Below, one piece after another: positions 7,450 through 16,759 of a stretch of 60,897 nucleotides of DNA. The stretch's first letter is position 1. Each line of letters starts with the position of its first letter. Made by a program: the position numbers and the translations under genes. The notes below the pieces were generated by a model that was not told where the DNA came from, did not search any database, and saw nothing but the letters and a program-made list of their open reading frames with translations. The stretch covers positions 1 to 60,897 of the forward strand of contig JADGCS010000009.1 of assembly GCA_015228875.1 (NCBI GenBank). The letters run 5' to 3'. This DNA is from Deltaproteobacteria bacterium (GTDB taxonomy: Bacteria > UBA10199 > JADGCS01).

Positions 7450-10400
7450 ATGAAAAGATTTTTTTCTTATATATTGGCCGTCTTTGTGTTGTTTAACGTG
7501 ACCTGCGAATCCGTCTTTCAAGACGCGGCCACAAAAGAGTACCTTAAACAATACACCGATCAAAAGGAGCCCCTGGCTATCGATTATTACACGCCTCAGG
7601 GGCTTACCGAGGTCATTCAAAACAAGGTCGTGATTCATTTTAACCAGCCCATGGTTGCGCTGTCGGCGGTGGGCGGTCTGGAACAGGACGGGCTTGTTGT
7701 CATCACGCCAAAACTGGACGGGTATTATAAATGGGTCAATTCCAAGACACTGGTCTTTCAAACCAAGGGCGATCTGCCCTTTGCGACCGATTACAAGGTG
7801 ACTGTCAAGGCGGGGAGGGAATCTCTGCTTGGGTTCATGCTGATCAAGGATTTTGAGTTTGCCTTTCACACGCCGGCCCCTGCGGTAACGAGCACGCAAC
7901 CCAAAGACGGGCATGATCAACTCGAACTTCATGGCACGATCAGTCTGACATTTAACCAGCCGCTTAAACCAAAAGATGTGGCTGCGTTTATACAGGTCAA
8001 GGCGGGCGGGGCGGGGCCTGTGCCGGTGGATGTTTCTTGCCCCAAAAAAACAGATCAAAAAGAGGCTCCTCAAACCTGTGAGACAATGCATGTGCGCCCT
8101 GCAGAGCCCTTGGGCAGGGACACAGCGGTCAATGTTACGGTATTAAAAGGGATCAAAAGTCTTGAGGGTCCCAGGTTATCCGAGGCGGAAAGTATTTTTT
8201 CATTCAAGACAATTGGTGCGTTTAACATTACAGAGGTCCACTGCCAGGAAAATATCTGCGAACAAAACGGCTCCCTGATTATCAAGGCCACAACCCCGAT
8301 CGATGAGGAGAGTTTTAAAAAACATGTCAAGATCACCCCCGCTGCAAGAGAAACGGGGGGCTCTTATGCATATTGGTCAAACTACGAGAAACGTCTTGTT
8401 TACTATCCCACACTCAAACCGTTTACAGATTACAAGATCACCATTACAAAGGGGCTTCAAGATATCTTTAAACAGGAGCTTCAAAAGCCATTCGAATACA
8501 GATTTAAAACAGGGCACGCACGTGCCTCATTTAACTTTCCCTACGTCAAGGAACAGGTTGTAGATTATAAAGACACCCTGGATCTTGGTTTTACTGCGAC
8601 CAATATTTTGTCTGCCAAGGCGACGTTTAAGTCGGGGTTGTCCAATGCCGAGATCATCGGTCTTTATACCGACCACCAGGCCGTCATTCGCGGGCTTGAT
8701 GACGCGGGGTCATGGGATTTTGTCAAAGATTTTCAGGGTGAGATCAACGATAAAAAAGTATTTTATTCTGTCCCTCATACAGAGATTGAGGGTCTTGGCG
8801 AGTCGGCCATTATTTTAAGTCGTTATGTATCACCCGAGGTCACCGCGTATGATGATGATGGCGTGACCCGCAAGCCCGAAGAATACTGGCTCTTAAAACA
8901 GGTGACAGACCTTGCTATCGACGTCAAACAGTCAGTGACGGACGGGCTGATCTGGGTGAGTAGTCTCAAGACCGGTGAAAACATCCCGGCAGTCGCTTTT
9001 GAAATCTACAACAGCAGGGGGCAGAGGCTTTACAGCGGGGTCACAGACGCTCAAGGTACGGCACGGATACCGGGGCGTGATGAGCTTAAAACCAGATCAA
9101 AAGGGCTTGACAGCGCGGCCAAAAAAAACGCGGGGGTCCCCTTTTACTTTTTTGCAAAAAAAGATTCTGACAGGGCTTACATACACACGGACTGGATTGA
9201 CGGCCTTGGAGGCTATGCCTATTTCGATGACTACGAGTGGGGTGAAGAGGGTGATGCATCCGCGGCAGAGACCGGGCTTAAAGAAAAACAGGGTATTAAA
9301 AATATACAACAGGTGAGGGTTCATCTCTTGACAGACCGCGGGTTGTATAAACCGGGAGAGGCAGTTGAGATCAAGGGGTATCTGAGAGAGGTCACCGACA
9401 AGGGGCTTAAGGTGTTTACAAAGCCGGTGGTTCTCAAGATTGCAGAGCCGCGCAACAGCAAACCGTTTGTCATTAATGTGACCCCAAACGCGCGCGGCAA
9501 TTTTACCGCAAGGTATCACATTCCCCCCAAGGCCCCTCTGGGTTATCACAGCATCGACCTTGAGTCAGAGGATTCAAGCATCAAGCTGGCGTTTGGTCAC
9601 AGCGGTTTTCAGACCGAAGAATTTCGCACACCCGAATTTAAGGTTGATGTGACCCTGCCACAGAAGAAAATCATTCAGGGAGACCCTCTGGAAATCAACA
9701 TCGCCTCCAACTATTTATTTGGGGCCCCCATGAAGGGCGCAGGCGTCAGGTATTATATTACAAAAAATGTTGGTGATTTTGCCCCAACGAATGACCAGGA
9801 CTGGCAGTTTGGCAAGATCTACGATGCCGATACTATCGATGATGTGTTGCTCTTGGAGACAAACAAGGATGAGACAGCAACACTGGATGAGCAGGGCAGG
9901 CTCCTCATCACACAAAACACCGGGACAGAGATTGCGCAACCGGTCCGGTTTGGGGTCGATGCCATGGTCTCGGATCTTGGGGGACAGACTGTGACGGGGT
10001 ACTCGGAGATTCTGCTTCATCCGGCGTCTTATTACATCGGGGCCAAACTTCAAAAGATGTTTTACAATGTGGGGGAGGATGTCTCTGTGGCCTTTGCGGC
10101 GCTTGATGCAGAGGGACAGTATCTTTTGGATAAACCAGTTTCAGTTGAACTCATGCGCGTCAAATGGGTGAGCGTGAAGAGGGAGGTCATTGATGGCCAG
10201 TTTGAAACCGAGACACAAAAAAAGGAGGAGAGGGTAGACATCTGCGAAAAGAAAACGCTCAAGGCAAACACATGCACCTTTAAACCGACTGAGAGCGGGT
10301 ATTATTATTTTAAATTGACGGCTAAAGACGAAAAAGGACGACTCGCGCTGACCGAGATCCCCCTTTATTGCTCTGGTCTCGATTACGCCTATTGGCCCAG

Positions 10401-13176
10401 TGAGACCGGCCACGAGATCGAACTCGTAAAAGACAAAAAAAAATATAACAAGGGCGATGTGGCCAGGGTGATTGTTAAATCTCCCTACCAGAACGCCAAT
10501 GCCATCATTTCGATCGAACGGGAAAACATCTTAAGTTACGAGTTTAAAAAACTCTCAGGGTCCACACCGGTGATCGAGGTCCCCATCAGGGAGGAACATG
10601 CCCCCAATATTTTTGTCAATGTTGTGCTGGTGAGGGGGGCCCTGCAGATTGACCCCTCCCACGGTGCAGAAAACGCAGTTACAGAAGATGCCCTTGTCAA
10701 GTCGGGGCGTGTGGAACTGGTGGTAGAACCGTATCAGAAAAATCTCGCGATGGAGATCAAGCCCGCCCAAAAAACATATCGGCCTGGAGATACGGCAGAG
10801 GTTGAGTTTGCGGTCACCGGTGTCACGGATAACGCGGAGGCGGAGGTCACGGTCATGGTTGTGGATGAGGGCGTTCTGATGGCGGGTGCGTATCATCTTC
10901 AAAATCCCCTCGATACTTTTTTTGCGCCTTACTACAACAACGTGGGTCAGTTTGATGCGCGCACACGTTATGTCGGCAGACAGGGGCTGGAGGAAAAACT
11001 TGAGTCTCCGGCAAGCGGGGGCGGCCGGGAGGGCGGGTTCAGAAAAAAATTCATACCGCTCGCTTATTACAATGGTGAACTGGTCACGCAGAACGGCAGG
11101 GCAAAGGTGACGTTTACAGTGCCGGATCAACTGACCACCTTCAAGATTATGGGGGTTGTTAATGCCAACGTGGACAAGTTTGGTCTGGGTTTTTCCGAAA
11201 TCAAAACACAGAAGGATCTGATGATCAGACCCGCATTGCCGCGGTTTATAAGGGTCTCAGACCAGATCCAATCAGAGGTTGTGCTGCACAACAATACCGA
11301 AAAAGAGATGGAGGCCCATGTTGTCACAACGGCAAACAACCTTGAGGTTGTCGCTGGTGGAGATCAAAAAATCAAGGTGCCGCCAAAGTCTGCGGTCAGT
11401 TATCTGGTTGGTTTAAAGACTCCGGTCGCGGAACTCACACGTCAGATGGACGCGAAATTAAAGGCCGGAGAGGTCGATACCAAAATAAATGCCGTCGTCA
11501 GTTTTGTGGCAGAGGCAGCGGGCGCAGATGACAGGGTTGAGATCGCTGTTCCTGTCTTTCATGAGAGGGCCGTGGAAACAGTGGCAACCTCGGGTGTGTC
11601 CACGGGAGAGGTCTCCGAGTTCGTGGAAAAGGGTGCCGATATTGATGAAAACTATGGAAATTTAAGGGTGGATATCAGCGCAAACCTGTTGTCCAAACTG
11701 CGTGCGCAGGTTGCACAATTGCGAATTTATCCCTTTGATTGTCTGGAGCAGAGGCTTGGCAAGATCTATCCATTTGTCCTCTTTCCGGACCGGGACGATT
11801 TGTTTCAGGGCCGTGACCGTGAGGCGGCCTTTCGTTTTGAGACCGTCAGGGATTTTATTCAACACATCCGTCAGCAGCAGGATTACTATGGAGAATTCAG
11901 CTACTGGCCGGGAGGGCGCGCCACTCCTGCCTTAACACTCATGACAGCCGAGTTTCTCATTGCGGCGGGACAGGCGGGGCATGATGTCAGGGAGCCGCTC
12001 GATAAAATCAGCGAGAGGCTCTACGTCTATCTTGCCGGAGAACACTTCAGCCTCAAGGAGTATTCGCCAGAATTTCTTTTGCGTCTCAAGATCAACACCC
12101 TTTATGTGTTTTATCTTTTGGAGAACCCGCAGTATGTCTATTACGATGGACTAAAACCAGATTATGAGGGCATGGATCTTGTAACCCGGGCACGTTTTAT
12201 TGAAATGCTTGCAGGGCATGACCCCGCGGACCCCCTGGTCAAGGATTGGCAGGATGCGATCGAGAAAGACCTGCGCATCAAGGGGAGCACCGCTTATTTT
12301 GATCCCGTCGTCGGGGAATATTATTTTGGGGAGACCGCAAGGACAACAACGGCGCGTATTTTTCAGGGCCTGTTGCGGGTGAATCCGTCACACCCCTTTA
12401 TCTTTCAGATCCTCAATTATCTGGTCACTCAAAAAAGTGCATCAGATTATTATTCATCACTTGAACTGTTAAACACCCTCAAGGTGTTAAAGGTGTTTCA
12501 GTCAAAATATGCATCTCTTGACGCACAGAGGTTCTCGGCCCGCATTTTGATGAATGACAAAGAGGTGGCACGGAGCGAGCTTACAGAAAAGAGACCTGAG
12601 GATTATCTGGACGTCCCGATGGACAAGCTGCCGCAAAAGTTAAGACTCAAAATAATCAACGAGGGGAGTCGCGCCTCCCTGTTTTATGATATCCGCTACA
12701 ATTATGCCCTTAAGGATTACAGGCCATACGGGGTTGAGCAGGGGATCTCCATCAGTCGTGAATACGCAGACCTTGACGGCAACGCGGTAGAACCCTCAAA
12801 AATAAAACACGGGGAAACATACAGGGTCACGCTTCATTTTTATTTTGCAGATGAGGTTGACTATCTGGCTGTCGAGGAGACACTCCCCGCGGGAATGGAG
12901 CCAGTCAATTTTAATATCAACACCTCAAAGTTTCGCTTTGATGAAAGACCCAAAGGCGGGCAGCGCGATTTAAGCTGGTACAGCAGTTATAGCGAGTTTC
13001 GTGATCAAAAGGTTGTTCTTTTTGTCAACTACGCCCCCCGCGGATTTTTTGATTTTTCATATTATGCCCATGTCACAAACAGGGGGAGTTATCTGGTGCC
13101 GCCCGCAAGGGCTGTCGAGATGTACCACCCCGAGGTTTACGGCACGACGGCAAAAGAGGTTGTCGAGGTCAAATGA
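7450..13176 (+). CDS. Bacterial alpha-2-macroglobulin family protein with thioester motif
   Basis: A ~1908-aa protein. The chosen ATG starts a hydrophobic signal sequence (MKRFFSYILAVFVLFNVTC) whose Cys could be a lipid anchor, although the lipobox is not canonical. A GTG 54 bp upstream with AGAGG in front is an alternative start. The middle has macroglobulin beta-sandwich repeats with the family hallmark TDRGLYKPGE and a bait-type region. The thioester CLEQ lies at residues 1431-1434, followed by an alpha-helical domain of the complement-C3d type. These proteins trap proteases at the cell surface or in the periplasm. Its stop overlaps the next gene as ATGA. No pbpC partner is present nearby. 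Confidence 0.92.
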   Translation: MKRFFSYILAVFVLFNVTCESVFQDAATKEYLKQYTDQKEPLAIDYYTPQGLTEVIQNKVVIHFNQPMVALSAVGGLEQDGLVVITPKLDGYYKWVNSKTLVFQTKGDLPFATDYKVTVKAGRESLLGFMLIKDFEFAFHTPAPAVTSTQPKDGHDQLELHGTISLTFNQPLKPKDVAAFIQVKAGGAGPVPVDVSCPKKTDQKEAPQTCETMHVRPAEPLGRDTAVNVTVLKGIKSLEGPRLSEAESIFSFKTIGAFNITEVHCQENICEQNGSLIIKATTPIDEESFKKHVKITPAARETGGSYAYWSNYEKRLVYYPTLKPFTDYKITITKGLQDIFKQELQKPFEYRFKTGHARASFNFPYVKEQVVDYKDTLDLGFTATNILSAKATFKSGLSNAEIIGLYTDHQAVIRGLDDAGSWDFVKDFQGEINDKKVFYSVPHTEIEGLGESAIILSRYVSPEVTAYDDDGVTRKPEEYWLLKQVTDLAIDVKQSVTDGLIWVSSLKTGENIPAVAFEIYNSRGQRLYSGVTDAQGTARIPGRDELKTRSKGLDSAAKKNAGVPFYFFAKKDSDRAYIHTDWIDGLGGYAYFDDYEWGEEGDASAAETGLKEKQGIKNIQQVRVHLLTDRGLYKPGEAVEIKGYLREVTDKGLKVFTKPVVLKIAEPRNSKPFVINVTPNARGNFTARYHIPPKAPLGYHSIDLESEDSSIKLAFGHSGFQTEEFRTPEFKVDVTLPQKKIIQGDPLEINIASNYLFGAPMKGAGVRYYITKNVGDFAPTNDQDWQFGKIYDADTIDDVLLLETNKDETATLDEQGRLLITQNTGTEIAQPVRFGVDAMVSDLGGQTVTGYSEILLHPASYYIGAKLQKMFYNVGEDVSVAFAALDAEGQYLLDKPVSVELMRVKWVSVKREVIDGQFETETQKKEERVDICEKKTLKANTCTFKPTESGYYYFKLTAKDEKGRLALTEIPLYCSGLDYAYWPSETGHEIELVKDKKKYNKGDVARVIVKSPYQNANAIISIERENILSYEFKKLSGSTPVIEVPIREEHAPNIFVNVVLVRGALQIDPSHGAENAVTEDALVKSGRVELVVEPYQKNLAMEIKPAQKTYRPGDTAEVEFAVTGVTDNAEAEVTVMVVDEGVLMAGAYHLQNPLDTFFAPYYNNVGQFDARTRYVGRQGLEEKLESPASGGGREGGFRKKFIPLAYYNGELVTQNGRAKVTFTVPDQLTTFKIMGVVNANVDKFGLGFSEIKTQKDLMIRPALPRFIRVSDQIQSEVVLHNNTEKEMEAHVVTTANNLEVVAGGDQKIKVPPKSAVSYLVGLKTPVAELTRQMDAKLKAGEVDTKINAVVSFVAEAAGADDRVEIAVPVFHERAVETVATSGVSTGEVSEFVEKGADIDENYGNLRVDISANLLSKLRAQVAQLRIYPFDCLEQRLGKIYPFVLFPDRDDLFQGRDREAAFRFETVRDFIQHIRQQQDYYGEFSYWPGGRATPALTLMTAEFLIAAGQAGHDVREPLDKISERLYVYLAGEHFSLKEYSPEFLLRLKINTLYVFYLLENPQYVYYDGLKPDYEGMDLVTRARFIEMLAGHDPADPLVKDWQDAIEKDLRIKGSTAYFDPVVGEYYFGETARTTTARIFQGLLRVNPSHPFIFQILNYLVTQKSASDYYSSLELLNTLKVLKVFQSKYASLDAQRFSARILMNDKEVARSELTEKRPEDYLDVPMDKLPQKLRLKIINEGSRASLFYDIRYNYALKDYRPYGVEQGISISREYADLDGNAVEPSKIKHGETYRVTLHFYFADEVDYLAVEETLPAGMEPVNFNINTSKFRFDERPKGGQRDLSWYSSYSEFRDQKVVLFVNYAPRGFFDFSYYAHVTNRGSYLVPPARAVEMYHPEVYGTTAKEVVEVK

Positions 13177-14396
13177 AATTCATCGACGATTTTAACAATC
13201 CCAAAGATCCCCTTGCCGTCAGAGTGGAGAGGTTTAATCGTTATTTAAACAAAATTCGCGGGACTCATGACTGGATGTTTCAAAGGGCACATGGCGGGGG
13301 GGCGCCCTGCAGCTCTCAGAAACAAAGGGGGAGCGGGGCAGGGCCGCGGCGGCATTTTATCAGGCTTGATTCCAACGATTATCTGGGACTCGGCAGACAT
13401 CCAGCGATTAAAAGGGCGTTTGATGAGGCCTTTAAACTCTACGGCATGGGGACGGACGGCTCACCTTTGTTGAGCGGGTATTCTCAGGCAACGTTAAAAC
13501 TCGAACACGCCCTCGCCGGGCTTCATCACAAAGAAGATGCCGTTGTTTTTGCGTCAACTTATGCGGCAAATCTCGCCGTCCTGCAGGGTTTGCTGCTCAC
13601 ATCAGACTGCGTGATCCTTGATCAGGCTGTTCATACAAGCGTCAGGGACGGGGCACTGCTTGCGGGCTGTCAGGTTGTGATCTTTAAACACAACGACCCG
13701 GGTGATCTTGAAAAAATTCTCAAAAAAACAAACCCTAAAAAAACCCTTGTCTGTGTCGACTCTGTGTATTCCATGAGAGGGTGCGTTGCCGATCTTGTCC
13801 CCCTGGTTGCCCTTGTTAAAAAAAGCGGGGCGATGATGGTTGTGGATGAGGCCCACGCGGTGGGTGTCTTTGGAAAAAAAGGTGAGGGTCGCGTGTGCGA
13901 CCTTGGTCTCTCAGCAAGCGTGAACGTGATCACGGGATCTTTGGGCAAGGCCCTGGCCACGCACGGGGGGTACGTTGCGGCCGACAGGTCCCTCTGTCAG
14001 TTTCTGCGCTACCGGGCCCACCCGTATATGTTTTCATCGGCGCTGCCCCCCACGGTCTCTGCATCAGCGCTGAAGTCACTTGAGATCATGCGGTCGGGCG
14101 CATTGGTGCAGAAACTTAAAACCAATATCAGGTCTGTGCGTGAAGCCATGAAAAAACGGGGTTTGGCCGTCAATGATGATGATACAGCCACAATTCCCGT
14201 GCCTGTCGGGGATGAGGTTGCCACAATGCAGTCGGCAGCGCGGTTAAGAAAGAAGGGGATTCTTATCAACCCCTCGATTTATCCCGCGGTCCCCAAGGGT
14301 CGGGGGATTTTAAGAATGAGCATCTCCGCGCAGCACAGCGTTGATGAGCTTTCGAGGGCGGTGATGGAGATCGCGGGTGTGGGGCGGAAAAAATGA
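13173..14396 (+). CDS. Alpha-oxoamine synthase family PLP enzyme (BioF/KBL/SPT-like)
   Basis: A 407-aa fold-type I PLP enzyme. Visible landmarks are RLDSNDYLGLG near residue 65, the GTDGSPLLSG loop, VDEAHAVGVFG (Asp binding the pyridine nitrogen) and the PLP lysine K259 in GSLGKALATHGG. The family condenses an acyl-CoA with an amino acid and loses CO2: 8-amino-7-oxononanoate synthase, 2-amino-3-ketobutyrate CoA ligase or serine palmitoyltransferase. Which reaction applies cannot be decided from sequence reading; no biotin or threonine-degradation genes are adjacent. Residues ~35-60 contain a Gly/Ala/Arg-rich insertion. It is translationally coupled to the macroglobulin gene by an ATGA overlap. 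Confidence 0.88.
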   Translation: MKFIDDFNNPKDPLAVRVERFNRYLNKIRGTHDWMFQRAHGGGAPCSSQKQRGSGAGPRRHFIRLDSNDYLGLGRHPAIKRAFDEAFKLYGMGTDGSPLLSGYSQATLKLEHALAGLHHKEDAVVFASTYAANLAVLQGLLLTSDCVILDQAVHTSVRDGALLAGCQVVIFKHNDPGDLEKILKKTNPKKTLVCVDSVYSMRGCVADLVPLVALVKKSGAMMVVDEAHAVGVFGKKGEGRVCDLGLSASVNVITGSLGKALATHGGYVAADRSLCQFLRYRAHPYMFSSALPPTVSASALKSLEIMRSGALVQKLKTNIRSVREAMKKRGLAVNDDDTATIPVPVGDEVATMQSAARLRKKGILINPSIYPAVPKGRGILRMSISAQHSVDELSRAVMEIAGVGRKK

Positions 14397-14427
14397 CGGA
14401 GGTCGATATCCAACGCCTGAATAGCGC

Positions 14428-14604
14428 GTGAATAATCAAAATAAATGCGGAGCAGGTGACGTGGTTGGAACGCTGGCGAAGAATTCTGAGCCGAATATTC
14501 GTGTGGTTTTTGAAGGGCAGACCCCTTGCGGTGCCAAAATTACAGTTACATTCCTTCTGAAAAATGGGGTTCAACCGCCGTTTTTAGGTTTATTCAGGCT
14601 TTGA
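14428..14604 (+). CDS. Possible small protein (58 aa)
   Basis: A GTG-initiated frame (MNNQNKCGAGDVV...) includes a protein-like middle segment NIRVVFEGQTPCGAKITVTF that reads like beta strands. There is no clear ribosome site. It lies in the 384-bp gap between the oxoamine synthase and the restriction-modification island. It could be a real small gene or a decayed fragment. The rest of the gap, 14605-14780, shows nothing recognisable. Confidence 0.25.
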   Translation: MNNQNKCGAGDVVGTLAKNSEPNIRVVFEGQTPCGAKITVTFLLKNGVQPPFLGLFRL

Positions 14605-14780
14605 AATGATTGAGAAAATACTGCCAGACACCCGAATGCTCTCCACCGCCCATGTTCCACACAGTCTCAGTTTTGAGACTCAGGGGATCACGGACTTATG
14701 CCCGCGGTTTTTTGAGGTGTGTTTTTGAGGCATGGACCTCCGTAATGAGGGAGGGTGGTATGTCATAAAGAAAGGCATGG

Positions 14781-15446
14781 TCAAGCTATGAGCGCTAGTT
14801 GTTCTTGCTTCGAACTGCTTTTTGTTGATTGCGAGTGGTTGGAATACGTGTGCCAATCTGGGATGTATTCCCCCGTTTGGTTGCCCCAACAAAACCACCC
14901 TTTTCGACTTCCTCTGGCAAAGAGTTCGATATACGGGCCCGGACTGCAGCTCTCGACTATGCTATATTGCTCATCTGGTTTTCTGCTATGCTCCCTTTTT
15001 TGTGAGGATATAATGTTTTCTTGGCTTCTACCTGGCTGCAGAGTACGCGCATTTTTCCCTTTGATACCAAATAAAAGGATTTCCGTAACATTTCTAAAAT
15101 AAAACCCAACACCACGTCTATCTGGACCTCCATCTTTTCTAATCTTATACCAAATCAAATTAGTTTTATAAGTGAACCCCCAATGCGCCATTACCTCCAA
15201 GCCGTTAGACAGCAAAGCATTCGGAACCCACAAATAAAGGTGGGCCATATCTTTAGTAATGTTAGCTACAGGCATCTCCTTTATGTCTTGCAAATCCATC
15301 GTATGGTACCTTGACAGTCGTTTATGTTCGGGCGCCATTTTCCCTGTTCTATTCTTAAACTGCCATGGCGGATCCGCCAAAATTGTTGAAAACTGTTTTT
15401 CCCCAACCGTAGACAATAAATTTTCATGTACATTCTTTTGGCTCAT
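14781..15446 (-). CDS. MT-A70-family adenine-N6 DNA methyltransferase
   Basis: A 221-aa protein with the catalytic DPPW at residues 25-28 and the MT-A70 family features that follow: a YHTMDLQDI segment, HLYLWVPN and TYKTNLIWYK. An AdoMet-binding region lies toward the C-terminus (PYIELFARGSRKGW). MT-A70 relatives methylate adenine N6; in bacteria some are type II modification enzymes (the M.MunI group). It overlaps the endonuclease gene by four bases and is the last gene of the regulator-endonuclease-methyltransferase order. It presumably protects the host at the site cut by that endonuclease. Confidence 0.85.
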   Translation of the reverse strand: MSQKNVHENLLSTVGEKQFSTILADPPWQFKNRTGKMAPEHKRLSRYHTMDLQDIKEMPVANITKDMAHLYLWVPNALLSNGLEVMAHWGFTYKTNLIWYKIRKDGGPDRRGVGFYFRNVTEILLFGIKGKNARTLQPGRSQENIISSQKREHSRKPDEQYSIVESCSPGPYIELFARGSRKGWFCWGNQTGEYIPDWHTYSNHSQSTKSSSKQEQLALIA

Positions 15447-16033
15447 TCATCCTCCAAATACAAATTCTTAGATATTCCAAAAACCAATATGGGGCATCCG
15501 GCACCACCACCACCCTCAATTCTAGGTCGTAACTTGCTCATATGGGTTGTAGAAGCGCCATAAGAAGCTCCACGGCCCAACTTGTTAAATATATCTTGTA
15601 AATCATCACATCTGGTAATGATAACACCTATGCTAATGGCCCTTAAGTCGAAGAGGAGTCTGAAGTTATTTAAGTCCCGATCAAAGAAAGGGTCTTTGTT
15701 GTTCCATTCAATTTCCAGTGCGACACGATTTCTGAAGCAATCCACCTTGTGTGTTGGCGTATCCATGGAATTGTCATCCACCACAACCTTTGTTTTAAAT
15801 TCCTTTTCCACCCATCCTCGCTCGTATAGATAATGATCTATAAATTCTGAAACTTTGCTTTTCCTGCCGCCTGGATTGGTAATCCAACTTTTATTTAGCC
15901 GGAACTCCGTCAAAACAGATACAACATCCTCCCACTCTTGTGGAAAATCGTGTTTTAAAATTGCGCAAGCATGTTTCCATTCATGCACCTCATAATTTTT
16001 TCGTATATAGTCTGAAAGAAGATCTGTACTCAT
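15443..16033 (-). CDS. BglII-like type II restriction endonuclease
   Basis: A 196-aa protein. The core VDCFRNRVALEIEWNNKDPF matches the BglII/BstYI-type active site, with D98, E107 and E109 spaced D-x8-E-x-E. BglII itself has Asp-x8-Glu-x-Gln, so the last position differs. The DRDLNNFR segment that follows is also typical. It would cut DNA as a dimer at a short palindrome; BglII relatives recognise GATC-centred sites, but the specificity here is unknown. The start has an AGGAGGT ribosome site 11 bases upstream, inside a perfect hairpin (16043-16059). A regulator gene lies 81 bp upstream. Confidence 0.82.
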   Translation of the reverse strand: MSTDLLSDYIRKNYEVHEWKHACAILKHDFPQEWEDVVSVLTEFRLNKSWITNPGGRKSKVSEFIDHYLYERGWVEKEFKTKVVVDDNSMDTPTHKVDCFRNRVALEIEWNNKDPFFDRDLNNFRLLFDLRAISIGVIITRCDDLQDIFNKLGRGASYGASTTHMSKLRPRIEGGGGAGCPILVFGISKNLYLEDE

Positions 16034-16042
16034 AACTTACAT

Positions 16043-16059
16043 ACCTCCTGTTTGGAGGT
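16043..16059 (-). promoter_or_regulatory. Hairpin sequestering the endonuclease ribosome-binding site
   Basis: On the minus strand ACCTCC-AAACA-GGAGGT forms a perfect 6-bp stem with a 5-base loop. Its 3' arm contains the Shine-Dalgarno AGGAGGT of the endonuclease gene. Folding would limit endonuclease translation, a plausible safeguard during establishment of the system. The hairpin is visible in the sequence; the regulatory effect is inference. Confidence 0.5.
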
Positions 16060-16114
16060 TTGCTATCACCTATAATCTTCTTGTACAAGCCAATATCCGT
16101 GATCATCTTATTGC

Positions 16115-16759
16115 CTATTGCTTTATCTTTGGTTTCTTAATCACCTGCACCACCTTACCATTCACCATGTCATCAGCAAAGTCATTAGGATGGATATAAA
16201 TCGGTGGTAATTCCTGCGCTGATTCTGAAATCAGCACGATTTGGTCAGTTTCTTGATCTTTGCAAAATCGCTTAATATTAGCGGATCCGCCAATTACCGA
16301 AAGGACATACTCACCGTTCTTTGGTGTTTTGGTTTCGGGGTCCACTATCACATAATCCCCGTCCTCGATGGACTTGCCCTCAATATTGGCATGGTTCATC
16401 GAAGAGCCCACAGCTCGTACTGCAAACAGGCGTTTTTTCCTGGGCACCATGCTAGGAGATACGGTGAGATATCCTTCCAGATTTTCAATGGCAAATTCAC
16501 GTGGATCGCCGCAATTAGCCGCCCCAAGAATGGGAATTGAGAGCATTTTCGCTTGCCCCTTGCCCTGTATAGTCCCAATTTTCACAGCTCTGGGTTTATC
16601 ACCACTGACAAGAATGCCCTTTGCCCTGAGCTGGTTTAAATGGTGCTTGATCTTTTGTGGATGTTTCTCGCCAATGTGGTCACCAATTTCACGAAGGGTC
16701 ATTCCCTCAAGGGGTTGCCTTGAAGCGAACTCCAAAATAGCTTGTTGTAGGCGGTGCAT
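16115..16759 (-). CDS. LexA/S24-type self-cleaving transcriptional regulator
   Basis: A 214-aa protein. I start it at the ATG preceded by GGAG at 8 bases; the longer open frame upstream runs into the mobile-element end and is unlikely. Residues 1-50 form a LexA-like winged helix (TLREIGDHIG...). The cleavage bond is Cys83-Gly84 in AANCGDP, comparable to the Cys-Gly bond of some phage repressors rather than Ala-Gly. Ser120 (VGSSM) and Lys163 (NIKRF) are the S24 catalytic pair. It sits upstream of the endonuclease in the same direction, so it may repress the restriction genes and release them on RecA-stimulated cleavage. It is unlikely to be the genomic LexA. Confidence 0.82.
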   Translation of the reverse strand: MHRLQQAILEFASRQPLEGMTLREIGDHIGEKHPQKIKHHLNQLRAKGILVSGDKPRAVKIGTIQGKGQAKMLSIPILGAANCGDPREFAIENLEGYLTVSPSMVPRKKRLFAVRAVGSSMNHANIEGKSIEDGDYVIVDPETKTPKNGEYVLSVIGGSANIKRFCKDQETDQIVLISESAQELPPIYIHPNDFADDMVNGKVVQVIKKPKIKQ

